Positions 32,570 to 41,972 of a stretch of DNA of 64,000 bases are shown piece by piece. The DNA comes from Emydura subglobosa (lineage: Eukaryota; Chordata; Testudines; Chelidae). Made by a program: the position numbers and the translations under genes. The first letter of the stretch is position 1, and each line of letters starts with the position of its first letter. A model generated the notes under the pieces. That model saw nothing but the letters and a program-made list of their open reading frames with translations. It ran no database searches and was not told where the DNA came from. Location: the NCBI GenBank assembly GCA_007922225.1, contig ML679961.1, positions 9,171,433 through 9,235,432 of the forward strand. The letters are read 5' to 3'.

Positions 32570-33307
32570 TGTTGAGTTGTAAAGTTTTAAGAATGTTTAT
32601 GAGGAAGCAAATGCCATTTTGCTTGGCAGAGTGCCAGCACCTCCATCTTGGTGCCCCTTCTTCTTGGGCATTTTTCCCGCCTTTTCAGTCTGGGAGCGGG
32701 AAAGCTAAATTGACACATGAGAATCTGCCTAGAGACAGAACTGTATATAAGGTAGAAAAAAGCCAACAAGGGTGCAGTCTTCATGGATCGTCAAGAGGAG
32801 AGGAGCTGAAGAAGAAGGAGAGCTGAGGAGCACTCAAGCTAAGCCGAAATCACTTGCTGAAATCATTCTTGAGCTGATAAATCACTTGGACACTCTTGCC
32901 CTGTTCAGGGCTGCGCCTCCTCCGGTCATTGGAAGAAGACTCACCCGCCCACCGTCTGTCAGCTGCCACCCACCTTCCATCATTCACCGGTCCCGGCTGA
33001 TCCACCTACCTTCCATCACTCTCATACCTGATTCTGATCCACCCTCGCTGGACTGGTCATAGCCAATACCCCGTGTAGAGGAGAAGGCCCAATGGTGATG
33101 TACAGCTCTTGTTCCTAATCCCTGGTTTATGTTTTGGTATAGGATCTAGGTTTAATACCTACTGCTGCTGAGAATCCTGAGCAACCCTTTTTCTTATTGT
33201 TAGTTTCCCCTCAATAAATGTTCGAATGTTTTAATAACCAGCCTGTCTCCGATGATTAGATGCGGGGAAGGCATCCGAATCCAAGAATTAGGGTTTCTTT
33301 TGTAACA
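32570..33307 (+). mobile_element. Solo retroviral LTR inserted in DIRS copy 2
   Basis: It starts TGTTGAGTTGTAAAG and ends CTTTTGTAACA (TG...CA ends), 738 bp. A 4-bp duplication CCAT lies immediately on each side (32566-32569 and 33308-33311). A TATA box (TATATAA at 32744-32750) and a polyadenylation signal (AATAAA at 33213-33218) give a credible U3-R-U5 layout. DIRS coding sequence continues on both sides. There is no internal retroviral sequence, so it arose by LTR-LTR recombination. A 4-bp duplication is typical of class I (gammaretrovirus-like) endogenous retroviruses, but the family is not proven. Confidence 0.85.
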
Positions 33308-33311
33308 CCAT

Positions 33312-34200
33312 AGCCTTGCTGTTGGTGCCAGATCTACTCATGCAGGATTACGGTTGCCTGCAGCATCCCAACCTTGAATCCCTTCACCTCATGGTGTGGA
33401 AACTCCATGGCTGAACCCCAGAGAGTCTGTCTGCTCGGGGCCAGTCAGGGAGGTCCTTCTAGGTCGCAGGAAACCATGTACCAGGGTGACTTATGTGGCT
33501 AAGTAGAAGAGGTTCTCCATCTGGGCAGCACAAAAAGGCACTCCCCCAATGCAAACATCGCTACCCTGCATCTTGGACTATCTACTGCACCTAAAGCAAC
33601 TAGGGCTGTCAGTATCTTCTATAAGGGTACACCTGGTGGCAATATCTGCCTTCCACCCAGGTACAATGGGGCATTCGGTCTTCATGGATCCCATGGTGGG
33701 CCATTTTCTCAAGGGACAAGGTGCAGTTGCATCCCCATCCGGCCTTCCTCCCTAAGGTGGTGTCCAAGTTTCATACGAGTGAGAATATCTTTCTTCCAGT
33801 CTTCTTCCCCAAACCACACACCAATAGCAAGGAACAGAGTCTACATTCCTTAGATGTTAGGAGGGCGCTGGCTTTCCACATAGAAAGGATTTGGCCTTTC
33901 CGTAAGTCAAATCAACTCTTCATTGCCATAGCGGATGGGACGACAGGTCTACTGGTATCGTCCCAAAGGATCTCTTCTTGGATCGCCTCCTGTATTAGGA
34001 CTTGCTACGACCTGGCCAAAGTGCCAGCTCCAGCACTGACCGTGCACTCCACAAGGGCGCAGGCCTCCTCGGCCGCATTCCTGGCACATGTCCCAACACA
34101 GGAGATCTGCCGGGCAGCAAACCCGGTCATCAATCCGCATGTCCACTGAGCATTATGCCATTACTCAGCAGGCCAGAGATGACGCAGCCTTCAGCAGAGC
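33312..34200 (+). pseudogene. DIRS copy 2 tyrosine recombinase remnant
   Basis: The core-binding part CILDYLLHLKQLGLSVSS and IRVHLVAISAFHP (33549-33665) is followed, across a deletion at about 33720, by a long frame (33721-34149) with VVSKFHTSENIFLPVFF, HSTR (codons 34045-34056) and EICRAAN. The nucleophile context HYAI, with Tyr at 34154-34156, lies in another frame. The deletion, about 200 bp by comparison with copy 1, removes the segment with the first catalytic Arg. Confidence 0.82.
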
Positions 34201-34257
34201 AGTGCTTCGGTCTGCGATTTCGTGAGCTCCGACCCCTCCACCTCGGTCAGCCTGGGG

Positions 34258-34365
34258 GTCACCTAATTGGAATCAACATGAGCAAGCGCTCACAGAAGAA
34301 AAAACGGTTACTGACTTACCTTCATCACTGTTGTTCTCCGAGATGTGCTGCTCACGTCCATTCCC
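34258..34365. repeat. DIRS copy 2 internal complementary region
   Basis: The left half (AATCAACATGAGCAAGCGCT) is complementary to the element's left terminus. The right half (TGTTGTTCTCCGAGATGTGC) corresponds to the lost right terminus and matches the right half of the copy 1 region at 24130-24160. Confidence 0.8.
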
Positions 34366-34536
34366 AGACCCACCCGCCGTCCCCTCTGTTGGAGGCAGCC
34401 GGCAAGAAGGAACGGAAGAAGCGGGGGGTTGTCAGGGTGCCATATAAGACGCCACGAAGGTGCAACTCCAGGGGCACCTGCATTGACTTGACGGTACTGC
34501 TAGGGGGGAAACCTCCCAGCAAGGGCGTAGGCTTGG

Positions 34537-34635
34537 TCTTAGGCCCAGATCCCCAAAGGTACGTAGGCTCCTAACTGCCACTGATTTCAATGGGAATTAG
34601 AAGCCAAAATACCTTTGTGGATCGGGGTCTAAGAG
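34537..34635. repeat. Near-perfect short palindromic MITE, about 99 bp
   Basis: The left arm CTTAGGCCCAGATCCCCAAA and the right arm TTTGTGGATCGGGGTCTAAG are reverse complements, around the centre CTGATTTCAATGGGAATTAG. It sits directly at the truncated right end of DIRS copy 2. Best-kept member of the short palindromic family in this window. Confidence 0.8.
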
Positions 34636-34639
34636 CTGA

Positions 34640-35980
34640 CTAGCCCCACCCTCTGTGTCGACCGTGCGGTGAGTCCGCTCTCAGGTGGAATCAGGCCATG
34701 GCACATGAGGTGCCGCCTCCTCCGTTACAAATGGGCAAGACGTAAGCTGTGGGTGTCACCCCACGTCGTGTGTCCCTTCCGCTCTGAGGGCTACCATTTC
34801 AGCAGTGCTCCTGCACCGCCCTTCCATGTCACCTGCTTCTCCCTGACCCCACCTGGTTCTCCTGCTCCTCTCCCTTGCCCACTTTCCAGGTCCCCTCACT
34901 GTGCAGATGCCTTTCCCCCTTTTTTCCCCCACTTAGCCCTGACTTCCAGCTCCTTCTATGTCCAGTAGCCTCTCAAGCACCCTCACCTGTCTCCCCTCCA
35001 CTTGCAGTGGTCACTCTCTCTCAGCTGTCAGCCTCATTTTCCACCTGATCAGGCCCCTCTCTCTCCACTTCCCGCCGCCTCCACCTTCCAGCCGCAGCTT
35101 CGCACAATTCCACCCCCTCCCTTGGCTCACAGGCCGTCCCTCCACTGCCTACCACTCTGTCTGCTTCCCAGCTGCCACGCCAGAGCCCCTGCCCTCAGTC
35201 CAGCTGACTGCCAACCCTCCCTGTGTGGCATGTTAAGAAAACACAGGGCATGGGGGATAGAAAAAAATCCCCTCTGCATACATACGATGCTACGATGTCT
35301 GGGTCCAAGCCTTGGGTTGTCCTACACCAGCCCACTTATTTGATCCTCCCATTAGCCATCATTTTCTCTAACGGCTCCAAACTTTTTCACCTCCAGACCT
35401 GTCTGGCACTGAGGTCTAATGGAAAGTTCCAGCAAGCCCAATGTCCTCCGGGGCCCCGGGCACAAGGAATGTGGGCTTTGAGCTGATGCGCTTCTGAAAC
35501 CAGAATGCATCAGCCAGACTGTTCCCAATGTATCCGGTTTATAAGTCTTTGTCCTGAAGCTGATATCTGAAGGGATAGCGCAGAGGACAGAAGCTCACAC
35601 CAAATGCATGGTCTTCTCTGTTTAGGGGGGTCTGGTGACTACCAATATAAATCAGTTAAGCCTGCATCATTTCCCCCAGTGTGTGGAAGTTGGGAATACC
35701 CTTCTTCTGTCTTAACAACCAGTGGTGTGATTACTACTGCTGTCCACTAGATGGTGGTTTCCTCTAAGCACCCAGGGAGTTGATTTGGAGATTATATTTT
35801 GGCGGTTTTTTAGAATACTTTTAATTGTATGTGTGAATTTGTTGCTCATCAAAAGGTGCCACACTGACATGGGTGGAGATGGAAGTCCTCCACTTATCCA
35901 CAGAACAGCTCCAGGCACAACACCAGTGCAAATTCACCCACCAGCCTGCGTCTGGGGGGGGGAACCACTGCTATGGACCG
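34640..35980. other. Intergenic, pyrimidine-rich, no recognised gene
   Basis: The + strand is strongly C/T-rich from about 34790 to 35215, which keeps several frames open by composition alone. I see no domain, splice pattern or repeat that I can name. Confidence 0.45.
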
Positions 35981-35984
35981 GACT

Positions 35985-36242
35985 AACTAAGCCCAAGTCC
36001 ACACCACAAACTTTCGGCAGCAAAGGCATGTCAATGAAGGGTGGGATTTTTGTGACATTTCTAGGCTGACGAAAGCCCTCGTGTAGACACAGCTGGCATA
36101 AAAGTACGTTTCAAGTGCCAAACCAGTATAAGCCATACTGGCAAAAGCACTTTTTTTGCTGGTATAAGCTGCACCCGCACTCGGAAGGTTTTGTTGTTAT
36201 AGTTATAATGTCAAAATTTGTAAATGGAGACTAGGCCTAAAT
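35985..36242. repeat. hAT-like MITE remnant
   Basis: The left end is near CCAAGTCCACACCACAAACTT and the right end near GGAGACTAGGCCTAAAT. Internal phrases GGCTGACGAAAGCCCTCGTG, AGTATAAGCCATACTGGC and GCTGGTATAAGCTGCACC are partly self-complementary. Related to 25222-25465. Confidence 0.5.
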
Positions 36243-37029
36243 GTAATCTTCTTGCCTTATGGGAAAATCCTATGGCATTTCAGTTTTTTATAGGGTTGGG
36301 TTTTTGTCTGGATCAGCCTGTAGAAAGTAATGGAAAATTAAACCCCTGCAGAATTCTGTGGAATGGTTGGACAGTCTAATGGGAACGGACTACGAAATGA
36401 CTATACCACCACTAGTTTTGACTTTTGGCCCTTTTAATTTCAGAATTGCTCTCATTCAGTTCTCAGCCTTTCCGCTGAGTCTGCCAACCCGGTTTGCAAC
36501 AAGAGTCAGCTGTGCAGCGGTGGTTTTTATGAGGTAGACACTTGTCTGTGGGGGGGGGAAGGCTGAAATCACTGAACTCAATGTACTTAGACTATCAAAT
36601 GGCCTTCAGCTAGAAGCAACTTTTGCTCATTATTGTTACAAGCTGCATTCAAACTAACCCCTATAGATAAAAGGCTGCGGAACCAATGACCATCACCATA
36701 AGCTACCCCATTCTCTTGGCTTTGCCTACTACCTTATTTTATACCCTTAGCATAACACCAGTTAGGGGAAATTGGCACAATGCTTTCACAATGTCTATTT
36801 TCATTTAAAATGTATTCGGGTCAGTTTCACAATTAGTATCGATGAAACCTAAATCACAGACAAGTGAGACTAAAATCGCTTACATAGTTGTGATTTCTGC
36901 CTGCTGAGCTGAATTCAGGAGGCATATTACAATGTGTGTACAGCTAGTCTGTGAAAATATGCTCATTTGATTGTCACACCTTGTCTTTCTTCTCCTGCCT
37001 CTATCCATCTGTTTGTTTGATACACCTGG

Positions 37030-37158
37030 GATGTGTTGTCATTAACCAGGACCCTGAGCTGTCTGGGTCAGAGACTGTCTCTTTGCTTCGTGTTTATACG
37101 GTGCCCAGAACAATGGGGGTCCCACCATGTGATTCTCAATTCTATTGTGTTATAAATA
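37030..37158 (+). repeat. Ancient dispersed repeat, MIR/CORE-type tail
   Basis: It contains GTCAGAGACTGTCTCTTTGC, GTGTTTATACGGTGCCCAGA and ACAATGGGGGTC, matching the repeat at 16590-16750 in the same orientation. Weakly conserved. Confidence 0.45.
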
Positions 37159-37159
37159 A

Positions 37160-38640
37160 TTCATTATTAGTAGAAATCATCGGTGTGTTCAAAATATTCA
37201 TGTTCATGTTTCAGTGTTTAAAATATTTGCATGTGATTGAACTACACTGGGTCATTATTATTATTTATTTGTATTATCACAGTATTCAGCTCTTGGTTAT
37301 ACTGGTGTAAATCAGGAATAGAACCACTGCAGTCTTTGGAATTACTTTGAATTTACACCGGTGTAGTTGGACCCATTCACTGAAACAAGCACATTTGTGA
37401 AAGTTCAAACTTATTTTAATACCCAACACCATCTAAAACCACTAATGTAGTAGCATGGGTTTGGTTAATTTCCACAGGCTCTCTGGTCCCCTATACCATA
37501 ATATTTTGATCGCACTCAGAGGTTGGTTTTTTTTCCCAGACAGTGCCACACAAACCACTGATTTGTATCACCACCAACAATCCCTGTACACCCTGGAAAG
37601 CATCATTTCACTGCACTGAGTCAGCCCCCGCCACAGGAAACGTGCACTTTGCAGAATGGTTTCCAGCCAGCTTGCAGACTTAATCCTGATCCTGTTAAAT
37701 AGCTGATAATGGCAGGTTCTCCCTGCTTCATTCAAGTGGCTTAATCCACAGAGATGCTCCAAGACAAAGTGCTTGCATTCCAATGCATTGGGACATCCTT
37801 ATGTGAGCATTTTCCACATTCTTCCCCTTTCTATTCGCAGATAATGGGAGGTGGCGGAGATATTCCCTTTAATTTTCCCTTGCGAATTAATGTTACAGTC
37901 TCACAGAGAAGACACTCTGTGTCTGTCAGGCAGAGCTCCTGCTTACATTGCATTGTTTCTCAAGCTCCAGGATTGCGAGGTTGGTTTTTTTGTTTTTTTT
38001 GAATGAGTATCCAATGGCTCATTGTAGCATGTGACCAGCCATCCAACTAGGCTCTGCAGCTGCACCAGTGTGGAACCCTGCCTGCCCCATCCACAACCAC
38101 GCAGGCCTACTTTCTGAACTCCCTGGAAATGCCCTGGCGTAGAGGAGAGCGGATTTGAACCCTCTTCCTTTAGCAAGAGAGGTGGGGCTCGCTCTCCCAG
38201 CCGCCCAGAAAGCTTCCCTGAGTCACTCTAAAGGGCTGTCACAGCTCTTTACAGACCAGCTTTGTTACTTAGGAGGAAAGAGCATCTCTCCTATCCTCCC
38301 TGGTCCATGGCCCATTCCCACCTGCTGCCATGTGTGACACACACACACCGTGGCATGAAAGGAGAGCTCATTCGCAGTTGATATTTGCAATACACCCTTA
38401 TTAAAAGAGGCCTAGAGTACAGTAATGGTCCAAAGCTGGGCTTCTTATCCTAATGCAGGGTTCTTCTGAGGGACTGCTGCTCGATGCCACCAACTTATGT
38501 TCTGCATGTGCAGGCAATGAGAACAGTTCTTCAGCCTGTGGCAACTTTTGTACCAACACTCCCTGGATGCTGCGAAGGGGAATCCCTGCCCACTGGGGGT
38601 ATTTGCCCTGTTTCAGATGCCGGAAGGGAAAGCTTTGCCA
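37160..38640. other. Intergenic, upstream of SAMD4A, no recognised gene
   Basis: A degenerate short palindromic repeat is visible around 37270-37375 (TACTGGTGTAAATCAGG and TTTACACCGGTGTAGTTGG). Otherwise I see nothing supportable. Confidence 0.45.
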
Positions 38641-39488
38641 ATTGCAATATTTGGAAAACACACACATATCATGCAAGCAAAAGCTCGGGCGATTGGGTGT
38701 ATTTACAACATACACTCACACACACTGGGGTGTGAAGCTCTGCTGGGGGGCGCACACACACACAGTGTGTGCGAAAGGAAGCCCCTCTGAGTGTATTTGC
38801 AGCACACACAGCGGGTGCGAAGCCCAGCTGGGATGTTTTGCAGCACCCCCCCCCCACACACACACTGGAGTGTATTACACACACACACACGGATAGTGGG
38901 TGTGAAGGGAAGGAAGCCCCTCGGGGGTGTTTTTGCTACTCACACACAGTGGGTGTGATGCACCACTGCGATGTTTTGCAGCACACACAGCCAATCTCCA
39001 CACACAGGAGGTGTAAAGCCCCACTGGGTGTATTTGCAGCACACAAATACACACAGGGTGTGAAGCCCCAATGTGGTGTATGTGCAGCACAGTCCCAGGA
39101 GGTGAAGGGAAGAGCAGCTGGGTGTATTTGCAGGACTCACACACAAAGGGTATGAAGGGAAGTCCCGAGGGGGTGTATTTGCAGCACACCAACACGGTGT
39201 GAAGGAAAGTCAGAGGGGGTGTATCTGCAGCACGCACACAGGGTCTGAAGGGAAGCCCTGCCGGGTGCATTTGCAGCATGGGTGTGGTGTGAAAGGGAAA
39301 CCCACCGGGGTGTGTTTTAGCGCACACCCACATAGGGTGTGAAAGGAAGCCCTGCCAGGTGTGTTTTAGCATGCGCACACACACAGGGTGTGAAGGGAAA
39401 CCCTGCCGGGGTGTGTTTGCAGCAAACACACACAGGGTGTGAAGGGAAACCCTGCCGGGGTGTGTTTGCAGCACGCGCACACACAATC
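38640..39488. repeat. Minisatellite next to the SAMD4A CpG island
   Basis: About 16-18 imperfect units of roughly 40-60 bp, each built from a CA-rich run, GGGTGTGAAGGGAAGCCC (or ...AAACCC), a CTGCCGGGGTGTGTTTG-like piece and CAGCACAC. Units become more regular toward the right end (39340-39480), which borders the CpG island. Open frames on both strands here, Cys- and Thr-rich, are products of the repeat and not genes. Confidence 0.9.
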
Positions 39489-39662
39489 ACACCCAGGGGG
39501 CGGCAGAGCCCGGGCCGGGTCGGGTGCCGCTGGCTGGGGCCCCGCAGCGGGGCGGGGCCGGGCCGTGAAGGGGGGGAGCGGGCAGAAGGGAGGCGCCCGC
39601 GAGGCCCGCCCGCTACGGTCTCCCCAGGCGTTGGCGGGGGCCGGGCGCGCGCGAGCGAGCGA

Positions 39663-39680
39663 GCCCATGACGTCATGGGC
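39663..39680. promoter_or_regulatory. Palindromic CRE (TGACGTCA core)
   Basis: GCCCATGACGTCATGGGC is an 18-bp perfect palindrome with the full cAMP-response core at 39668-39675, inside the CpG island. Full palindromic CREs close to start sites bind CREB/ATF dimers; here it suggests cAMP-responsive SAMD4A transcription. Confidence 0.65.
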
Positions 39681-39689
39681 TATGCTAAT

Positions 39690-39932
39690 GACTCGCATGT
39701 GGGCAGCTGAGCCGGGGCGCGCGGGGCTCGCTCAGTCCGTCTCGCCCAGCAGCCGCCGCCGCCTCCACCGCTGCAGCCCCGGCGCCGCACCGCCCGGCGG
39801 GATCCGCGCGGCCCCGCCATGGCACGGCCCGGGCGCCGCCACCGCCGCTGCCAGCCGCAGCTGGTGTGACGGCAGCCGGGCACCTGCCTCCGCCTCCCGA
39901 GGGAGCCGGGCGGCGGCATGGGGCTGAGCCAG
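39690..39932 (+). other. SAMD4A: Putative SAMD4A 5' non-coding exon
   Basis: A consensus donor CCAG|GTGGGT at 39932/39933 ends a GC-rich stretch downstream of the CRE. It contains a short upstream reading frame with strong start context (GCCATGG; 39819-39869, 16 codons plus stop). A second ATG in strong context (39918) lies just before the donor. The left boundary is a guess. An unspliced leader running from the island to the start codon is the alternative, and a second donor-like AGCAG|GTAGGT at 41005 is also possible. Confidence 0.45.
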
Positions 39933-40650
39933 GTGGGTGCCCGGCCTGGCCCCCGCTGCCGCTGCGGGGCGGGACGGTGCAGCTGGGGGGCGGGCGGAGG
40001 GAGCCGGGGCTGCCCCTGGCCCGGCACGTGCGCCCGGGCGGCCAGACGCTCCCTTGCCTGCGCCCTGCTCCCGAGGGTGCCGGGGCCCCCCCCAACAGCT
40101 CCAGGGGCGCCCCACTGCTAAGGGTCGGTGTGGGGCAGCCCCTGACCTTATCCCTGCTGGGGTTGGCCCGGGCCAGGCCCCGCTCGCTTCCCTGCCCGCC
40201 CCCCCTGGGCTGGGGGCCGCAGAGGGGGAGCAGCTGGCAGGTGTGAAACATCCGGCGGGGGGGGGGGTGATCCGCGCCTATGTAAGACCAAGCCCCAGAT
40301 ATCGGGACCGTCCCTATAACATCAGGCCAGCGGGGCACCCTGGGGGCAGCGGAGGGAGCAGCTGGGGTTGGGGGGTGCTGGGAGCCAGCCTAGGTGAGCA
40401 GAGAAGAGGCAGGACAGTGCAACTTGGGGGGGTTGCTCCGCGCTGTTTGCATTGTGCACGGCTGCCGGGGGTGCGGGGGGCCGCTTCGGTTCGCAGGGCG
40501 ATGCCGTGAACGTAGAACGTGCGTCTGTGAAAAGCGGGCTGATTCCAGGAGCGCTCCAGTAGGACACAGAGAGAGAGAGAGAGAGAGACCCCCTTCCCCC
40601 CATTGAGCAGAGGCTGGGGGAAGCTATTTGGAAGAGGGGGAGGGGGGGTG

Positions 40651-40675
40651 CTTTTTTTTTTTTTTTTTTTTTTTT
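40651..40675. repeat. Poly(T) tract
   Basis: A run of about 25 T between the CpG island and the SAMD4A coding exon. It is preceded by a GA-rich simple repeat (about 40566-40588). Confidence 0.95.
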
Positions 40676-41327
40676 AGCAGCCTGAAAAGGGAGCGGGGGA
40701 TCCGAAGAGTCCCTGGGCTGGCCTGTGCCTGCCGGGCGGGGTGCTGAAGCCGTGGGTGGGTCGAGTTTATTTTTGTCTCACGCTGCCGCTGCTTAGGGCC
40801 TCCGTCCAAAGGGGCTGGCTCGAGATGCTTGATTGCTGTAGATGGAGCTGCAGCAAGTCGGCTGCTTCCCGGGGAGGAGGAGGAGGCGGCGGTGGAGGGG
40901 AGAGGAAGGCACCAGGGCTGCTGCTGCTGCTGCTTTGCGTTAGAGCCGCAGTGTAAGTTCTCCTGTGCATGCATGGTCTGCTGCAGCAGTTGCATTTTAA
41001 AGCAGGTAGGTCCCTAGAGAGGCAGCAACAGGGAGCTCCCTCCTCCACTTTCTGTGCAGGAGGGAGGTTTCTTTCAACCACTTGCTGCAATGCCTGCATC
41101 TCTCAGTCACTGTGTTCCCGGGCTGAATTTTTAGAGGCTTGGTGTCTTCCTCCCTTTTTCCACGTCTCTCTCTCTCTCTTTTTTTATTTTCGTGTTATCT
41201 TTCCCTCCATGGTTGACCTGAAATCTCCTTCGCAACGGTAGGAAGTAGACTCTGCTGCTGTCATGCTGAATCATAGCGTTTCCTTGCAAAGTGTGTCATC
41301 GTCACAGCAATTCTTTTCTCTTTCCAG

Positions 41328-41776
41328 TTGTGAACATTTGCTTTGGGAGGAATGCGGGTGTGGATGGTCCAGATTGCCACCCAGGGGAGGAGAAAGCTGG
41401 AGACGCTAGGCTAAAATAACCCGAGGGAAAGAAGAAGAAGCTATAAACCCACTCCTGTGCCTTGTTGAGATTTATATATATGTGTGTGTGTATATATATA
41501 TATATAATATACAATTTCCCCTCCCTCTTTCCCTGTGCCACTGTGTCATCATCTTTGGGGAATTTAACAAGAAACCACCAGAACACTCAACTGAAGACGG
41601 GAGGAGAAGAGAAACCACACCACATCTGAGCTGACGGCTGTGTCCAAAAATCCATCTTCTTAATAAACACAATTGTGAGACAGGCACGGAAAAAAAAACT
41701 TTGGAGGGAATTTTTTTTTTTTTTTTTTCCTGCAGAGGGATTTTTTTCCCCCCTCCGTCCCCACCCCAACCTAATC
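41328..41776 (+). other. SAMD4A: Predicted SAMD4A 5'UTR part of coding exon
   Basis: It follows a good pyrimidine tract and AG. It contains a 20-codon upstream reading frame (ATG at 41352, TAA at 41412-41414), a TG/TA microsatellite (41477-41511), and T-rich runs (41709-41729 and 41742-41749). The purine- and T-rich make-up and the lack of conservation-like codons support untranslated sequence. Confidence 0.5.
41477..41511. repeat. TG/TA microsatellite in SAMD4A leader
   Basis: Mixed ATATATGTGTGTGTGTATAT dinucleotide repeat. Confidence 0.9.
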
Positions 41777-41972
41777 ATGATGTTTAGAGACCAGGTCGGC
41801 GTGCTGGCAGGTTGGTTTAAAGGCTGGAATGAATGCGAGCAGACTGTTGCTTTGCTCTCCTTGTTGAAGCGGGTGAGCCGAACCCAAGCTCGTTTCCTCC
41901 AGCTCTGCCTGGAGCATTCCCTGGCAGACTGCACTGAGCTGCACGTTCTTGAAGGGGAAGCCAACAACCCTG
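41777..41972 (+). CDS. SAMD4A: SAMD4A (Smaug1) first coding exon
   Basis: The frame [19 protein letters not shown] continues through [19 protein letters not shown] and ends [16 protein letters not shown], plus the first base of the next codon. This is the strongly conserved N-terminus of Smaug1, part of the SSR1 region. The start at 41777 has A at -3, and the duplicated MM matches the family. The same frame is open back to 41675, but that upstream part is Phe-rich non-conserved leader. The donor is CCTG|GTAAGTT at 41972/41973 (phase 1). In the full protein a central SAM domain binds stem-loop RNA and represses or destabilises mRNAs with CCR4-NOT, in the cytoplasm. The remaining exons are beyond the window. 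An alternative acceptor (TTTCTCTTTCCAG at 41315-41327) would place the exon's 5' edge at 41328. Confidence 0.95.

Larger units (their letters stand above)
28305..34536 (+). mobile_element. DIRS-type retrotransposon, copy 2 (nearly full length)
   Basis: The left inverted repeat is at about 28305-28530 (GAGTGCTTGCTCGTGCCGAT, CTCAGTTCCTTCTTACCGCC). The right one is at about 34365-34536 (GGCAAGAAGGAACGGAAGA, GGTACTGCTAGGGGGGAAAC); it is cut short, lacking the outermost block present on the left. An internal complementary region is at 34258-34365. Order inside: gag-like region, RT, RNase H, a foreign LTR (32570-33307), and tyrosine recombinase. It is longer than copy 1 because it retains the gag 5' region. 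It carries many stops and frameshifts. Confidence 0.88.
39490..40260 (+). promoter_or_regulatory. SAMD4A: SAMD4A CpG-island promoter region
   Basis: GC content and CpG density rise sharply here and fall after about 40270. Inside are several GGGGCGGGG-type Sp1 sites (near 39550), a palindromic CRE at 39663-39680, and an octamer-like ATGCTAAT just after. No TATA box is evident. It lies 1.5-2 kb upstream of the SAMD4A start codon on the same strand, as expected for this gene. The exact start site cannot be read from the sequence, but it probably lies between 39690 and 39800. Confidence 0.75.

Noticed and set aside
34790..35230. Pyrimidine-rich stretch with open frames considered as an exon
   Set aside because: Openness follows from C/T bias. 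No domain and no paired splice sites.
38669..39486. Cys/His/Thr-rich open frames on both strands, superficially like secreted Cys-rich peptides
   Set aside because: They are translations of a minisatellite. The repetition follows the DNA unit and exists in several frames.
38640..39488. Repeat array considered as CRISPR-like
   Set aside because: The units are imperfect and head-to-tail without unique spacers, in a vertebrate genome. It is a minisatellite.
39317..40509. Many long Arg/Pro/Gly-rich open frames on both strands
   Set aside because: CpG-island composition lacks stop codons. They do not match SAMD4A, whose start is clear at 41777.
41675..41776. Upstream extension of the SAMD4A frame
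   Set aside because: Open in frame but Phe-rich from T-runs and unlike the conserved N-terminus, so the start at 41777 (MM) is preferred.
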